A stretch of DNA of 64,000 nucleotides. It comes from Lantana camara (taxonomy: Eukaryota > Streptophyta > Magnoliopsida > Lamiales > Verbenaceae). This document shows positions 32,635 to 44,130 of this stretch, piece after piece. The stretch covers positions 77,722,501 to 77,786,500 of the forward strand of contig CM074858.1 in NCBI GenBank assembly GCA_037501455.1. Reading direction: 5' to 3'. Under the pieces are notes generated by a model that saw only the letters and a program-made list of their open reading frames with translations, did no database searches and was not told where the DNA came from. Positions within the stretch are counted from its first letter, which is position 1; each line of letters opens with the position of its first letter. Made by a program: the position numbers and the translations under genes.

Positions 32635-35600
32635 TGTAGCACCCGAACGTAAGGTACCACATCCCCCGCACCGAGACCCGACCCGTATATGAAATGGAAC
32701 TCCATACACGTGCCAAATCCACGGTGAACGGGGACACAACACACACGCTATGCTAGGCGGGACTAACCCTTAAACCAAACAACTCAAGATAATATAAAAT
32801 CAGAGTTAAAGTAAAACGCGGAAGCAATAACGACATAGCATATACAGTGAGCCACCAAGCTCCAAAAATAGATATACAAGAGCATTCAAATATTCAACGG
32901 CACTCACGGCCTACAAAACATGACCCTCCAAGCTATACTATGATCATATACAAAAGTAGTAATGAGAGTATGAACAAATGAGACTGAAAAGAAGTGCTAA
33001 ACATAAATGCAAGACCTAGACGACTTGTATTCCTGCCTAGCACTCCTATACCTGCACAAAACAACTGAAAACAACCGGGTTCAGTCTAAAAGAGACTGGT
33101 GGGTACAAAAACGGGGCATAAGATATAATATCGCGTAAATTAAGCACATACATGCAAGCCCTAATCCCGTGTGAAGTTTGATAAGAATTTACCAAGTGGT
33201 TAAAACAAAAGGAAACATCAATGGGATTACGACGTTCATATTCATTCATAATTGTTCATAAGGGTTTATGGCCCGGCGAGTGGATGTGCACAATCTCCAA
33301 CCTCTCCTCGTGTAATCATAATCAATTATTCAATCATTCATTATCATACATAAATCTTTTGTGCTCATAAATAACATGATCATAATCATTCATATACTCC
33401 TTCTTCCTCCGGGTGGTGGACGGGCTTGCAAGACCCGGCCACCGGTTCATACATAGGCCAATGGGGGTACATGAATCCCCCAAGGGCACTCAGCTCCCAT
33501 TCCTCGCTAAACCTCCTAGCGAGGGCCGGTATCGCCGTAGTTTGGTTGGGACTAGTATATGGGATCCCCGTCAGCCCTTGCTTCCTCGGTTAGCGACATA
33601 TACTAAGTCCCGGGGCCCGTGCAATCATAAATCATAAATATCTCGCCAAACATAAGGTAGGGTTTCATAAATAACAAGGGGTCATACGTTTGAAATCATT
33701 TACCCAAAATGACTCGATATATATAAATATACTATTTTGGCTTAAAACCTTTCACATAAGGGATATATCGGCCACTTTAACTATTAGAAGAAAAACCCAC
33801 CTTTACAAGGCAAAAGAAAGGCACAAGCGTCTCACTGCTCGCCCTCGTCTCCGACCAAACCCTAATCTGTGCAAAAGAAAAGGTATGAGACTCAATGACC
33901 ACATATGACGCTCGGCAATGAAGTGAATATGACATGAATGCATAAATGATCATATTATATCATAAAAATGTTCATGTGCACGATTAAGAAATTTAAAACA
34001 TATAATCAAATCATTCGTTCATATATTTCATTCAATTTCATAAATTCATAAATTCATATTTCATATAAATTTTCATAAATTCATAACGTTCATAATGCAT
34101 ATCAATTAATCCAAGAATTCATTTAATAATCATAATACATAATATTCATATTCACATTTAGGAATAAAATAAATAGAAAGTTCAATCAATAGTCGGTAAA
34201 TTAAATACGCGAAATAGAAATCAATTAATTTCAAGAATTGAATTAAATCAAATAATATTTAAAATATATAATATATAATAAACATATATAATATAATAAA
34301 TATATAATAATTATATAATATCATATGTATATACATTATATATATACGTACACACACAAACATACCCATGCATGCATTTACATACACAAACCATGCATAT
34401 ATATATACTATATATTATATACACATGCATGCAATTACTCCAACCTCACAGCCATGCATGCTCACGTATACACACAGCACAAAACACAACCATGCATACA
34501 AATATACAGCAGCAATCCCAGGAAATACAGCAAAATAGTTCAAGAGAAACGGGGTGACACCCCCGTGTCACCTCCCAAGCCTAGACCGAGACACCCCAGT
34601 GTCTTGGTACAGAAATCCCAGGCCCAGACAGCACCCCCGTTACACGCCGGAAGGGAGGAAAAAGACACACCCGTGTCGCACAACCGAGACGCCTCTGTTT
34701 CGACAGCAAAAATTACGCAGAAAAAGAGCAGCTAAGAACGTAGGAAATGCAGGCAACATAAGCAACAAAACAAGGTATAAAATGCAGCAAGAATTCAACA
34801 AGAACACATGCTATAAGTCCATGAAATTTGACAGCAAAAAAAGAAGGAATCACAGCAGTTCGACAGCAACAAACCAGCGTGAAAAACAGGGCAAAATCTC
34901 GAAGAAAAACAGGGTATGCTTGCTCTCAGTTAATCCGGCTCAGTTCAAGTCCATAAGGCCATCAAATGTGTAGCAAAACAACATGAACTCGACAAGTAAT
35001 TCAGTTCCAAACAAGCTCAAACAAGACAACAACCGTACGTGACATTCACGTGGAATTTTCTCAAAATGTCATAAATGATATCTCATAAATATCTCAACCA
35101 CCATGAAATCAATGACCATAAATGATATGAGGATGTCAAAACAATCAATCTCAAGCTTGGAATCAATCAAAACTATTAAGAATCGAATGAGATCAAAATT
35201 TTGCCCAAAATACTTCATTTTTGGAAAAACAGTCCAGAATCATGAAACCATGGTCAAATTCATGAATGAAAGGATGAAAATGATCAAAAATAAACATATA
35301 ATACAACCCTCAGCTTACCTTGTTTATTGGATGAAGTTTGGATGAGATTTGAGCTCCAAAATCTCTAAGGAAGGAAGGGTTACGGGACTGGACTGAAGAA
35401 CAGTAGCTTTGGCTGGTGTTTGGGGATTGTGTGAGGGTTAGCTTGGTTAGGGCTTGATATGTCATGATAGGTGGTTGATTTAGGTTTCAATAGAATCAAA
35501 CCATGTTTAATTTGGTTAAAGTTTGGATAAGATATGGCTAATTTTGTACAGCAAGGTCAAATTGGGCTCCGTTTCGTTTTTCGGTTGAATTTCGGAGGTT

Positions 35601-36141
35601 CAAATGACTTAGGAAAAATATAAGGCTAAGTTTACTAAACTTGAATTTTTGTTACAAGTTCAGCGGAGTTGACAGAACTCGAATCCGAGTTCCCGAGCTC
35701 AAGATATTAAATTCGGAACCAAGGGTACGCTAAGTGCTCGTTAGCCCCCGATTTGGTTCCTTGAATCAAATTAAATTCGATAACATACCAAATAAATTCG
35801 AAAACATAAACCGAGCATATAAGCATGTTCATAACACATATATTTACGACATACTACAAATTCGTGGCATTTCAATATCATTTCATATAAGAACGAAGCA
35901 CAAAATAAACAAACAAACTCAAACATGGAATTCATGCATATTTCATTAAAAATCCATGCATAATTCAATAAAATCCATGCATAAATAGTTTAATTAAATA
36001 AATCAAAGTTCATGCAATTCATGCACAAATTATAATTCCCATGCGATAACATTTAAATAAATTAATTAATTCTAATATTAAATAAATTATATTAGGTCAC
36101 GTCATTAATTAACTTTACGTCCGAAAAGTCGGGGCGTTACA
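32635..36141 (-). mobile_element. Element N LTR (3.5 kb)
   Basis: On the minus strand it starts TGTAACGCCCCGACTTTTCGG at 36141 and ends TTCGGGTGCTACA at 32635. It has the usual U5 blocks (AACGGGGACACAAC at about 32727, GCTAGGCGGG near 32752), AT-rich tracts at 34140-34330 and a hairpin cluster at 34553-34700. The U3-side sequence 35590-35850 corresponds to parts of LTR G and A's 5' LTR. The frames at 34325-34973 reflect repeats and low complexity. No proteins. Confidence 0.88.
34553..34700. repeat. GACAC/GTGTC hairpin cluster with CCCC-type centres in LTR N
   Basis: GGTGACAC-CCCC-GTGTCACC at 34553-34572 (8-bp arms), ACCGAGACAC-CCCA-GTGTCTTGGT at 34585-34608 (10-bp arms, one G.T), GACAC-ACCC-GTGTC at 34664-34677, and a weaker CGAGAC/GTTTCG pair at 34685-34702. 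A decayed copy is near 34630. Same layout as other clusters, with the centre changed from GGCC to CCCC. Confidence 0.88.
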
Positions 36142-37250
36142 CCTAGGGTGTGTTTTGACTCAGAAGGGGAAAAATGATCGCTTATGCCTCCCGAAAGTTA
36201 AAGGAATATGACAAGAATTATCCTACACACGACCTGGAACTTGCAGCCGTGATCTTTGCTCTCGGGAAATGGAGACATTACTTATACGGGACTTCTTTTG
36301 AGATTTTCACCGACCACAAGAGCCTCCAGTACTTATTCACGCAGAAGGACTTGAATATGAGACAACGGCGCTGGATGGAAAAGTTAGAGGATTATGATTG
36401 TACAATCAAGTATCATCCAGGGAAAGTCAACGTGGTCGCCGATGCACTTAGCAGGAAGGCGAGTGTATCGAGTTTGGAAATAAAAGAAATTGAGGAAGTT
36501 GCTCCGATTGTATTAAAGGCTCGGGTTTCCAATATCACAATTCGGCCGGAATTGAAGTATCAGCTATTTGAAGCTCAGAATAATGATCCGGAAGTCCAAA
36601 AGCTAGTAAGTAAAGCTAGGGCTGATCTGGAAAGTCCCTTCGGGTTTGATGAGACCGGTTTGCTTCGATTTAAAAACAGAGTGGCAGTACCTGAAGAATT
36701 GAAACGGGTTCTACTCGATGAAGCTCACAAGTCAGCTTGTTCAATCCACCAAGGAGGAAATAAGATGTATAAGGATCTGAAACAATATTATTTGTGGAAC
36801 AGGATGAAAAGAGACGTGGCTGAATATGTGAAACATTGTCTGACGTGCCAAAGAGTAAAAGCTGAACACCAAAAGCCCGTGGGACTTTTACAACCATTAC
36901 CTATTCCCGAATCGAAGTGGGAACAAGTAACGATGGACTTTGTTTCCGGATTACCAAAGGTTAAAGGCGGGTTTGATGGAATTTGGGTAATCGTGGATAG
37001 ATTCACCAAGTCTGCTCACTTTCTACCAGTCCGGATTTCTTATAAGATTCCAAAGCTGGCCGAGATCTATAACAGAGAAATTATCCTACTTCATGGCATC
37101 CCGGTGAGCATAGTTTCAGACCGAGACCCGAGGTTCACGTCTAAGTTGTGGCAAGAATTACAGGCCATTTTTGGAACGAGGCTCAAGTTCAATACGACAT
37201 TTCACCCTCAAACAGAAGGCCAAACGGAAAGGTTGATCAGATATTTGTAA
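36142..37250 (+). pseudogene. Element A RNase H remainder and integrase (DD35E core)
   Basis: Continues A's pol after N. In the frame from 36174 (358 residues), RNase H shows E22 and D47 (FTDHKSL) and ends with VADALSRK. Integrase follows: zinc finger H185, H192, C222, C225; catalytic core D255 (TMDFVSG), D316 (SDRDPRF) and E352 (GQTER), with 60 and 35 residues between them, the classic retroviral-type spacing. The motif positions are all present. The frame stops at a TAA at 37248-37250, just after the catalytic Glu, where related proteins continue; the next 22 bases stay in the same frame. Integrase inserts the DNA copy into chromosomes. Confidence 0.93.
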
Positions 37251-38000
37251 GATCTACTTCGGGCATGCACAATGGATTTTCAAAATTCTTGGCAAGAGCA
37301 GCTTCCTTTGATAGAATTTGCTTATAATAACATCTTTCAGGCTTCGATCGGGATGGCTCCTTATGAACTTTTGTATGGAAGAAAGTGTTGGTCTCCGTTG
37401 TTCTTCGACTTGGAGGAATGGAAATGGTCAAAACAGGAAGGGGTAAAGAAAGGTGAAAGATTTGAGAAACCTTCCAAGGTTGTTCAGGATATGATTGAGA
37501 AAGTTCAGGCAATTCAACAACAGATGAAAGCCGTGCAAGATAGATAAAAGAGCTATGCCGATACACGCCGAAGAGATCTCGAATTTGAAGTTGGTGACCG
37601 GGTATTCTTGAAGGTTTCACCCGGATCGGGAAAGGAGGAAAGCTTAATCCTCACTACCTAGGTCCTTTCGAGATTCTTGAAGGAATAGGAGAGGTTGCTT
37701 ATCGACTGGACCTACCACCGAGTCTTACGGGGATTCACAACGTGTTTCATATTTCTCAGTTAAGAAAGTACTACCCCGATGAGACCAAGATTCTCCCCGT
37801 GGAAGAAGTGGAGTTGGAACCGAATTTGACATTTGTTCAGAGGCCGGTTAGAATCTTGGATCGAAAATTTCAGGAATAAAGAAACCGGAGGATTCCCGTG
37901 ATTAAAGTTTTGTGGAGAAGCGACAAAACCGAGGAAGCTACGTGGGAAACAGAGGATAAAATGAAACGGTTCCACCCGGAGTTGTTTGCTCAGGACTAGG
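37251..38000 (+). pseudogene. Element A integrase C-terminal region and chromodomain-like tail
   Basis: The frame 37272-37547 gives the post-core region (FAYNNIFQASIGMAPYELLYGR) up to a TAA at 37545. The same frame then continues through YADTRRRDLEFEVGDRVFLKVSP (GPY/F-type region). A small deletion near 37625 changes frame; the new frame carries LNPHYLGPFEILE and HNVFHISQLRKY. After a TAA near 37877, a tail with IPVIKVLWRS, EEATWE and FHPELF follows, the pattern of the chromodomain-like tail of plant chromoviruses. That tail is thought to steer integration into heterochromatin. At least three stops or frameshifts disable it. Confidence 0.85.
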
Positions 38001-38020
38001 GAATCTGGGGACCGGATTCT

Positions 38021-38037
38021 CTTAAGGGGGGGAGAGT
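38021..38037 (+). other. Element A polypurine tract
   Basis: CTTAAGGGGGGGAGAGT directly precedes the 3' LTR start at 38038. The same CTTAAGGGGGAGAG motif precedes the LTRs of B and C. Confidence 0.88.
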
Positions 38038-40801
38038 TGTAACGCCCCGGTTTCGGATGAACAGGTAAGCACGCCACATGTGAGATTTTGAGCGTAGGAA
38101 TTTATTTTTAATTCTTTATATTTCTATTTTCCTACGTGACATCTCATATTTTTATAAAATTCATGAAATATCATTTATATGAGTTATGTGATTTCACAAC
38201 ATTGGAAAATTATTTCATGTCATGGAAAATATTTATTACGTAAAATAAATACCGAGAGTGCTTTATTTACCGAAGTGTCCCTACTTGATTCCCTTTCCAA
38301 ATTTTAGGGACTTAATTGCATGACCTTTCAAGGACCTAATTAATCACTTTTCAAAACTACATATATTTAATGGCATAATTTAAACAATTGAAGGATCAAA
38401 TTGCAAATATGGGCATTTCACATATTTCAAAATTAGATGCATCGTTATTTTATCTCCAAGCTTCCATGATCTCAATTCATTCAAGAATCTCCCAATATTT
38501 TGCATCCTCACTCTCGGTATCAAGGAAGAAAAGGAACAAGTGAAATTTTATCATAATCATCCAAGATTTCAAGAAATATTTGGGGCTTGGAGTATAGTCA
38601 TCATCATCATCCATCTTCTTCATTTATTGAGCTTCAAAGGTGATTGTTGCATGAATTCATGATTCTTGATAATAATTGAGATGGCTAGGGTTTGAGAATT
38701 ATATGCTAGATGGATTAATTGGGGATGGAAGCATGATTCTGTGATCATATCTTGAACTATAGCCTAATTGGAGCATGAATTCTTGAATATTTAGCTTGAG
38801 TAATCAAGTTTGAGCATGAACTTGGAGGTTTGAATTCTTGATGATATTTCATGTTTTAGGTGTTAAAGTGGTGTATTGTCATCTTATGAACATATATGCA
38901 TGAGTAGTACCAGAAATAATAACATTTGGGGATCAAAATTGGAACTTGGTGGCTTGTTTGTTGGTTCCCGTAGCTATGCTCTGTTCTGCTCTGTTTTCCT
39001 TCAGTTGCAGAAACTGGGAACGACCGTTCCCAACCTCAAGGCATTGTGGGAACGGGCGTTTCCACTCTTTCAAATGAAACTAGGCGGCCGAGCCTGGGAA
39101 CGGCCGTTCCCATTTTGGCCTTGAAGCCGGAAGGGCCTTTCCCAGCTAAAGGCGTGTTTTTAATTTTAAAAACGCTGGCACGTTTTGAAGGGCCACGGGA
39201 ACGACCCTTCCCATTTACAAAGGAAACCCGGAACGGCCGTTCCCAAGGGGTCTGACAGAACAAAAGTTTCTGCATAAAATTACATTTTTAGCCCCATGAT
39301 CCGATGATTTCTTTGACCCCGAATTGCTATTATATGATCTAATATGTACCGAAACAAGATGTTTTCATGCCACATTGTGAATCGCTCGTCATCTCGTTGC
39401 ATTTTTGCCGTTCGTCATATTTGGTCCATTTTGAGTCATGTCTCACGTAAACACGGCGTGTTTGCACAGGTCACGAGGTCGTGGACGAGGAGCAGGCTCC
39501 GTAGAGCATATCCTTGTTATATTTTGGAGTCTTGAGTCTCACGAACACGTTACGTTGTCTTTTGTACAGTTTTCTCCAGGGCGGAGATGTCGGGTTCATA
39601 AGACACTTTCGAGTCTCCTTTTCTTCTTGGTATTGTTCGGTAAGTGGTGTACAGGTGGGTTTCGAGTCTCCCTATATACTCCCAATCTGTAAAGATTTCA
39701 GCCAAAAGTATATATGTATATAGAGTCGTTTTCCTGAGTCAATGATTTTAAACATAAGCCTTATTTCATGAACCTATCAAATGTTTTGGCGAGAAAAGAA
39801 TGAATGTTATGCATAGAATGGGGCCCAGGGATTTGGTGTGAGTGGTGACCCGAGGAGGCATGGGCTGATGTTGATCCCTCACCCTAGTTCCACCAATGAA
39901 CGGCGTAACCGGACCTCGTTAGGAGTTAGCGAGGAATGGACGCTGAGTGCCATCTGGGAGTCATGTTCCCCTTTTGGTCAATGAATGGATGGTTCGAGCC
40001 GATCACCCGGCCTTCACCCGGAGGAAGAAGGTGTAAATGTTCATGAATGTGCACATAAGAATGTTATGCATGAATGAAAGAAAAAAAGAAAGAATGTTTA
40101 ATGAACTACACGAGGTGTTGGTTGGAGATCATGCACGCCCACTCGCCGGGCCACAAACAACCTAATGAAAAATGAACGTTATAATCCCTTTTGATGACTT
40201 CTTTATTTTACCCACTTGGGAAATGCTCTAAAAACCTCATTTGGGATTATAACTTGCATGTGAATGTTAAATATTCTTGTATATGCTATTTATGCCTCAT
40301 TTTATACCCACCAGTCTCGTATAGACTGAACCCGGATTGTTTTCAGTGTCCTTGCAGGTTTAGAGTGCTAGGCGGGAAGTCTTGTTTATTCTGACGTTCG
40401 GTTAGGTCGGAGTCGGTCCACGTGCATAATGAATCATGATTTGTTTAAGTTACGGAGAATGTATGATTTGGATTGCTTGTTACCACTATCATGAGTTATG
40501 AATGAGTTTAGAAGAGACCGTAATGTAAGGGCTATGATTTTATTGAATTTCGGGATTAGGTATCTATGCTAGTTGAACCCGTTGCTCTTCGCTTATCTTG
40601 ATGCTTATGTATGTACCTTGCTTCTGCATTGGTAATATTTCTATTTTATTGTTTCTTTGGTTGCGAAAGTTAGCTCCCGCCTAGCCTAGCGAGTGTGTAT
40701 GTCCCCGTTCGCCGTGATTTAGCTCGGGTATGGATTGTCCATTTCATATTCGGGTCGGGTCTCGGTTCGGGGGATGTGGTACCTTGCACTCGGGTGCTAC
40801 A
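38038..40801 (+). mobile_element. Element A 3' LTR (2.8 kb)
   Basis: Starts TGTAACGCCCCGGTTTCGG and ends CGGGTGCTACA, followed at once by GTTAT (40802-40806). Its U3 side matches the C and D LTR type (for example GGGACTTAATTGCATGA at about 38307), not A's own 5' LTR. It contains a hairpin cluster at 39016-39245. Right after that comes the block TTCTGCATAAAATTACATTT, then a motif around ATGATCCGATGATTTCTTTG, both also found after the C and D clusters. Several short frames are chance. Confidence 0.88.
39016..39245. repeat. GGGAAC/GTTCCC hairpin-palindrome cluster in A 3' LTR
   Basis: GGGAAC-GACC-GTTCCC at 39016-39031, GTGGGAAC-GGGC-GTTTCCAC at 39046-39065 (one G.T), TGGGAAC-GGCC-GTTCCCA at 39095-39112, decayed copies near 39128 and 39197, and GGAAC-GGCC-GTTCC at about 39230-39243. 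The arm sequence is that of D and C, not that of A's own 5' LTR. Confidence 0.9.
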
Positions 40802-40806
40802 GTTAT
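40802..40806. repeat. Target-site duplication of element A, right copy (GTTAT)
   Basis: Matches 25362-25366; B's LTR sequence continues from 40807 (TAAGTGATTAGGTGATCAAG), as in B's other LTR at about 47493. Confidence 0.92.
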
Positions 40807-43260
40807 TAAGTGATTAGGTGATCAAGCAATCAATTTACAGTGCACAAGTAGTAGTTTCAGTGACTCCTTCTCCCTCTGGTGATAGTGGGATTGCAAGGCC
40901 CCACCACCCAATCAGTTTGAGCATCAGGAACATGACTCCTATGCCCGGAACTCCTTCCTCCCCTAATCTCCTCGGGGGTTCAGGGGTCATCCCAATTTGG
41001 TGAGGAGAGCACTCGAGTTACCCGTCAGCCCATGCTTTCCCGGTTGGCTCAAGCAACTACCCTCGGGCCCACAGTGCAGTACAGTATACTCGCCAAAACA
41101 GTCAATCAATACAATACAATTCAGTAAATCAGTTTGAAAATCGATAGAGTTTGGAAAACTATAGGTATATAGATACATTTTAGCTTAAAACATCACATAG
41201 GGTTGTAAGGGTTCTATATATCTAGCAATTAAACCTCACCTGGAATACCACGAGACAAGAACAAGAACAAGAGCACTACGGTTGCCTATTCGATCCAGAA
41301 GTCTCCACCCTGGAGAAGAACTATACAATAAAGGGAACAATGTGTTCTAGTGAGAGGAGACTCAATATGAACCAAATAGGACGCACGACAATGTTCACGA
41401 AATGGTATCAATAAGTAATGCAATGATTCAATATATAATAAATTATAAAAGTCATGAAATGTTCGGGTGTGCATTTAAGTTTCCAAATAACAATTAAACA
41501 TACAATTAAAGGTACACGTATGATTCATGAACGTTAAGTTCGTATTTTAAATTAAATAAGCATGTGGAATAATTATGCAAACTCAAATATATTAAAACAA
41601 TTCACAATTAAATCAATTAAGGCAAGTAATCGACTTGAAACGAGGCCCATAAAATCAATGAGTTAAGAATTCGACTTTTCATATATCATATCATATCATC
41701 ATACATCATACAATCCATAACCATCGATTAATTAAGCGTGCAAGATCAAATTACAATTTAAAGCAATTAACGTATAATATACAATAACTTCATAAATTCA
41801 TATAAAATCAACCAGGTGTCCCCTTGATGAACGGAAAGCGGTGGTAGACTCACCACGACGAAAGGAACACGCTGTACGGAAGGTGTCGGAATGCCGGCAC
41901 CGGAGCCTACCGGACCGCCACCGACAGCCGTCAAACCACCACCTTCGGTGGCTGGAAAAATCTCCGGAAGGATAGAAACGTGCGCCTCGGCCTGCTCCTC
42001 AAAAGCCCTCAAACAATTTTAGAAAATACCAAACACACCGGATTTCGTTGGCGTAAAACCGAACTAAATCCCTAGAACGGAAACTATAATTAAACTCAAA
42101 CCGTAAAACAAAAACGAAATCTGAACATACCGTTGGAAAGCCCTTAACGAGGCCTTCGAAACCCATATCTCAATTGCCGGAAAAAGTAGCCGGAGAGTTG
42201 ACCGGCATTGACCCGCCGGTTCAGCCGCCGGCTCACCACCACCGGCCGGTTTTCGCACCGCCACCAACACGAAAAGCTTGGCCACGTCGAGTAGAGCAAT
42301 TCTTGTGAAGGGCCCATCACCAAAATCCCGCTGGAAAAGGCCAAACCGCCACCTCTAAGCTCCGTCGCTGCCTCTCCCAGGATAGCCCCATTCTCGGTCA
42401 CTTTCTCGCCAAATCAATGCCGGAAATGAACTCAGGAGGTTGAAGAACCTTGGAAACCACTAACCCTCGCCTGAAAAAGTCGCCGGATGGTGGCGTTTGG
42501 TGGCGCTACAGTAACATGCGCCACCGCCGTCGCCTGTGATCGGCACGTGAGCCGCCGTGCGACGTCCGTTGGCAGTGCCGCCTACGCGAAAAGTTGCGTT
42601 GGGAAGTCTTCTTTCCACCCATGGGGCGCGTGTCAGGAAAAACCCGCCGAAGACGGTCGAAACCGGCCGGCGAAGTTGTGGCCTGCCACCACCCACCTGG
42701 TGAGACTGAAAATCATAAATATCTCCTTCATCGGGCATCATCGGGCGAAGATCTTGGTACGGTTGTGACCGCGTCGTCGAGCTCTTCGAAAAACACTATT
42801 GGTTCATCAAAATCCATCGAGAAACGAGCAAATTTGGATTAGTGTGTGTTTATGCATATGAATAGTGACTGAGGCACGGTTGAATCGCGAGAGGAAGAGA
42901 GAGAAAGCTGAAGCTGGAGTCTGCTGCCGTATGGCACGAATAACGAGGATCTGGGTGTTTTATCCCGAGTCCTCAACACACGGGACGGCCGAAAGAAGGG
43001 TTAACAACGTCAGAATTGGGTAAACTCAGAGTCTACGGACTCGTCTCGATGCCCCGAACGCGTTAAAGTGATCAAAGAGGTCAAAATCTCGATCGGGTGA
43101 GAAATGACCGAAACACCCTTGAAAGAGAAAATTACAAACAAGCCCCTAAACTCAGAAGGAGCTGTAAACAAGGCTACATAAATCACATAATTACATAATC
43201 AAGCGCACAAGAAAGTCGACACGTGGCGTAATCCGTACACTGGAAGAGCGGGGCGTTACA
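40807..43260 (-). mobile_element. Element B 3' LTR, U3-side part
   Basis: Read on the minus strand, the LTR starts TGTAACGCCCCGCTCTTCC at 43260, next to the polypurine tract, and continues to 40807, where A interrupts. Together with 24606-25366 it makes an LTR of about 3.2 kb. The part up to about 41890 matches B's 5' LTR. A GC-rich block at about 41820-42700 resembles that in the E LTR, including CCGTTGGAAAGCCC near 42131 and GATCTTGGTACGGTTGTGAC near 42750. The open frames in this block (41767-42842, both strands) look like composition effects. Confidence 0.88.
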
Positions 43261-43569
43261 ACCTCTCCCCCTTAAGAGGATCTGGTCCCCAGATCTAGAC
43301 ACTGAGTGAAAACCTCGAGTTGTAGTACTTCTATTCATCCCGAAGTCGTGTAGAGTCCTCATCGTGAAGTTTGCTCGCATTGTGTGCATCAGTTCTCTTC
43401 GTGGTGTCTCGTTGTGGCTGGGGTTCATCTGAACACTTGACCGTTGATTGCCTTAACTCTTTCGGCCACCGCCAGTATACAATAACTGTCACTGTTCCCC
43501 AAAGCTCGATCACGTTGCAAACTCGTCACTTGAAAGTCGTCGTCAGGTCCAGCGTGAAGCAACCGAGAA

Positions 43570-43915
43570 AAACAAGAGAGAATCCCATCTCTAGACAGGC
43601 AAGTGAGAGAACCATGTCCCTCGGCACACAGAAAGGAGAGAACCCCGTCTCTTGAGCACACAAAAAGGAGAGAACCCCGTCTCTCGAGCACATAATTGAG
43701 GGAGCCCCGTCTCTCAACCTAGGCCTGACAGATCCCAAAATCTCCCAAACATTCTAGTTTGAGAAAATCCAGCATTTCCCAAACCCCTAAATCCGAGGGA
43801 ATCCAGCATCTCTCGAATACCTAAGTACAAGAGAATCTAACATCTCTCGTGCACAAAACTTAGAAAGAATCCCGCATCTTTCTATCATAGAATTAGAGAG
43901 AATTTAAATCTCCAT
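43570..43915 (-). repeat. Hairpin array in element B
   Basis: On the minus strand about ten units of the E-type hairpin: several with a CGGGGT loop between GAGAGA and TCTCTC (43640-43715), then TGCTGGAT-type loops. A perfect 8-bp stem, TAGAAAGA/TCTTTCTA, is at 43861-43868 and 43877-43884. Other units have mismatches, so this array is more decayed than that in E. It lies about 300 bp from the polypurine tract. Confidence 0.85.
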
Positions 43916-44100
43916 TCCACTTAAACAGAAGGAATGTACATACCTCTTGCATGTAAATACACTTACTAAAACATTCCTACATATATACATCAGAATAACT
44001 CAGTTAAGAAATTACACCAATCCTCACATTTTACAGTTTAGCAAGTATCAAGTGGTAACAAAAGTTAATCACTAAGTGATACATCTATGCTTATGCCATG

Positions 44101-44130
44101 AATGATTAGTGTACCGTTCACCGTAGTAAT
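44101..44130 (-). other. Conserved TACGGTGAACGGTAC box in B
   Basis: Minus-strand CTACGGTGAACGGTACACTA; counterpart of the boxes in E and C, and again upstream of the hairpin array in the element's orientation. Confidence 0.7.

Larger units (their letters stand above)
31222..36141 (-). mobile_element. Element N: LTR element with inverted identical ends, nested in A
   Basis: N is flanked by the 5-bp duplication CCTAG (31217-31221 and 36142-36146), and the pol frame of A continues cleanly across the junction when N is set aside. It begins TGTAACGCCCCGACT and ends AGTCGGGGCGTTACA. Right to left on the minus strand it consists of one complete LTR (36141-32635), PBS, leader and a gag that stops being recognisable at 31517, where the first 295 bp of the same LTR follow in opposite orientation. 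There is no second LTR in direct orientation, no pol and no polypurine tract. The duplication shows that this structure was integrated as a unit. A foldback DNA transposon is excluded by the PBS, gag and TG...CA ends. Confidence 0.9.

Noticed and set aside
34325..34973. Frames of 136 and 139 residues in LTR N
   Set aside because: Built from AT/CA repeats and the hairpin cluster; no domain, and antisense to the element.
31222..36141. Foldback or MULE-type DNA transposon, because of the 295-bp terminal inverted repeats
   Set aside because: The interior holds a complete LTR, a PBS and gag. The ends are TG...CA with a 5-bp duplication, and there is no transposase.
28498..38000. Element A as an active, intact retrotransposon
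   Set aside because: At least three frameshifts, several in-frame stops and the N insertion disrupt its polyprotein; only single domains keep their catalytic residues.
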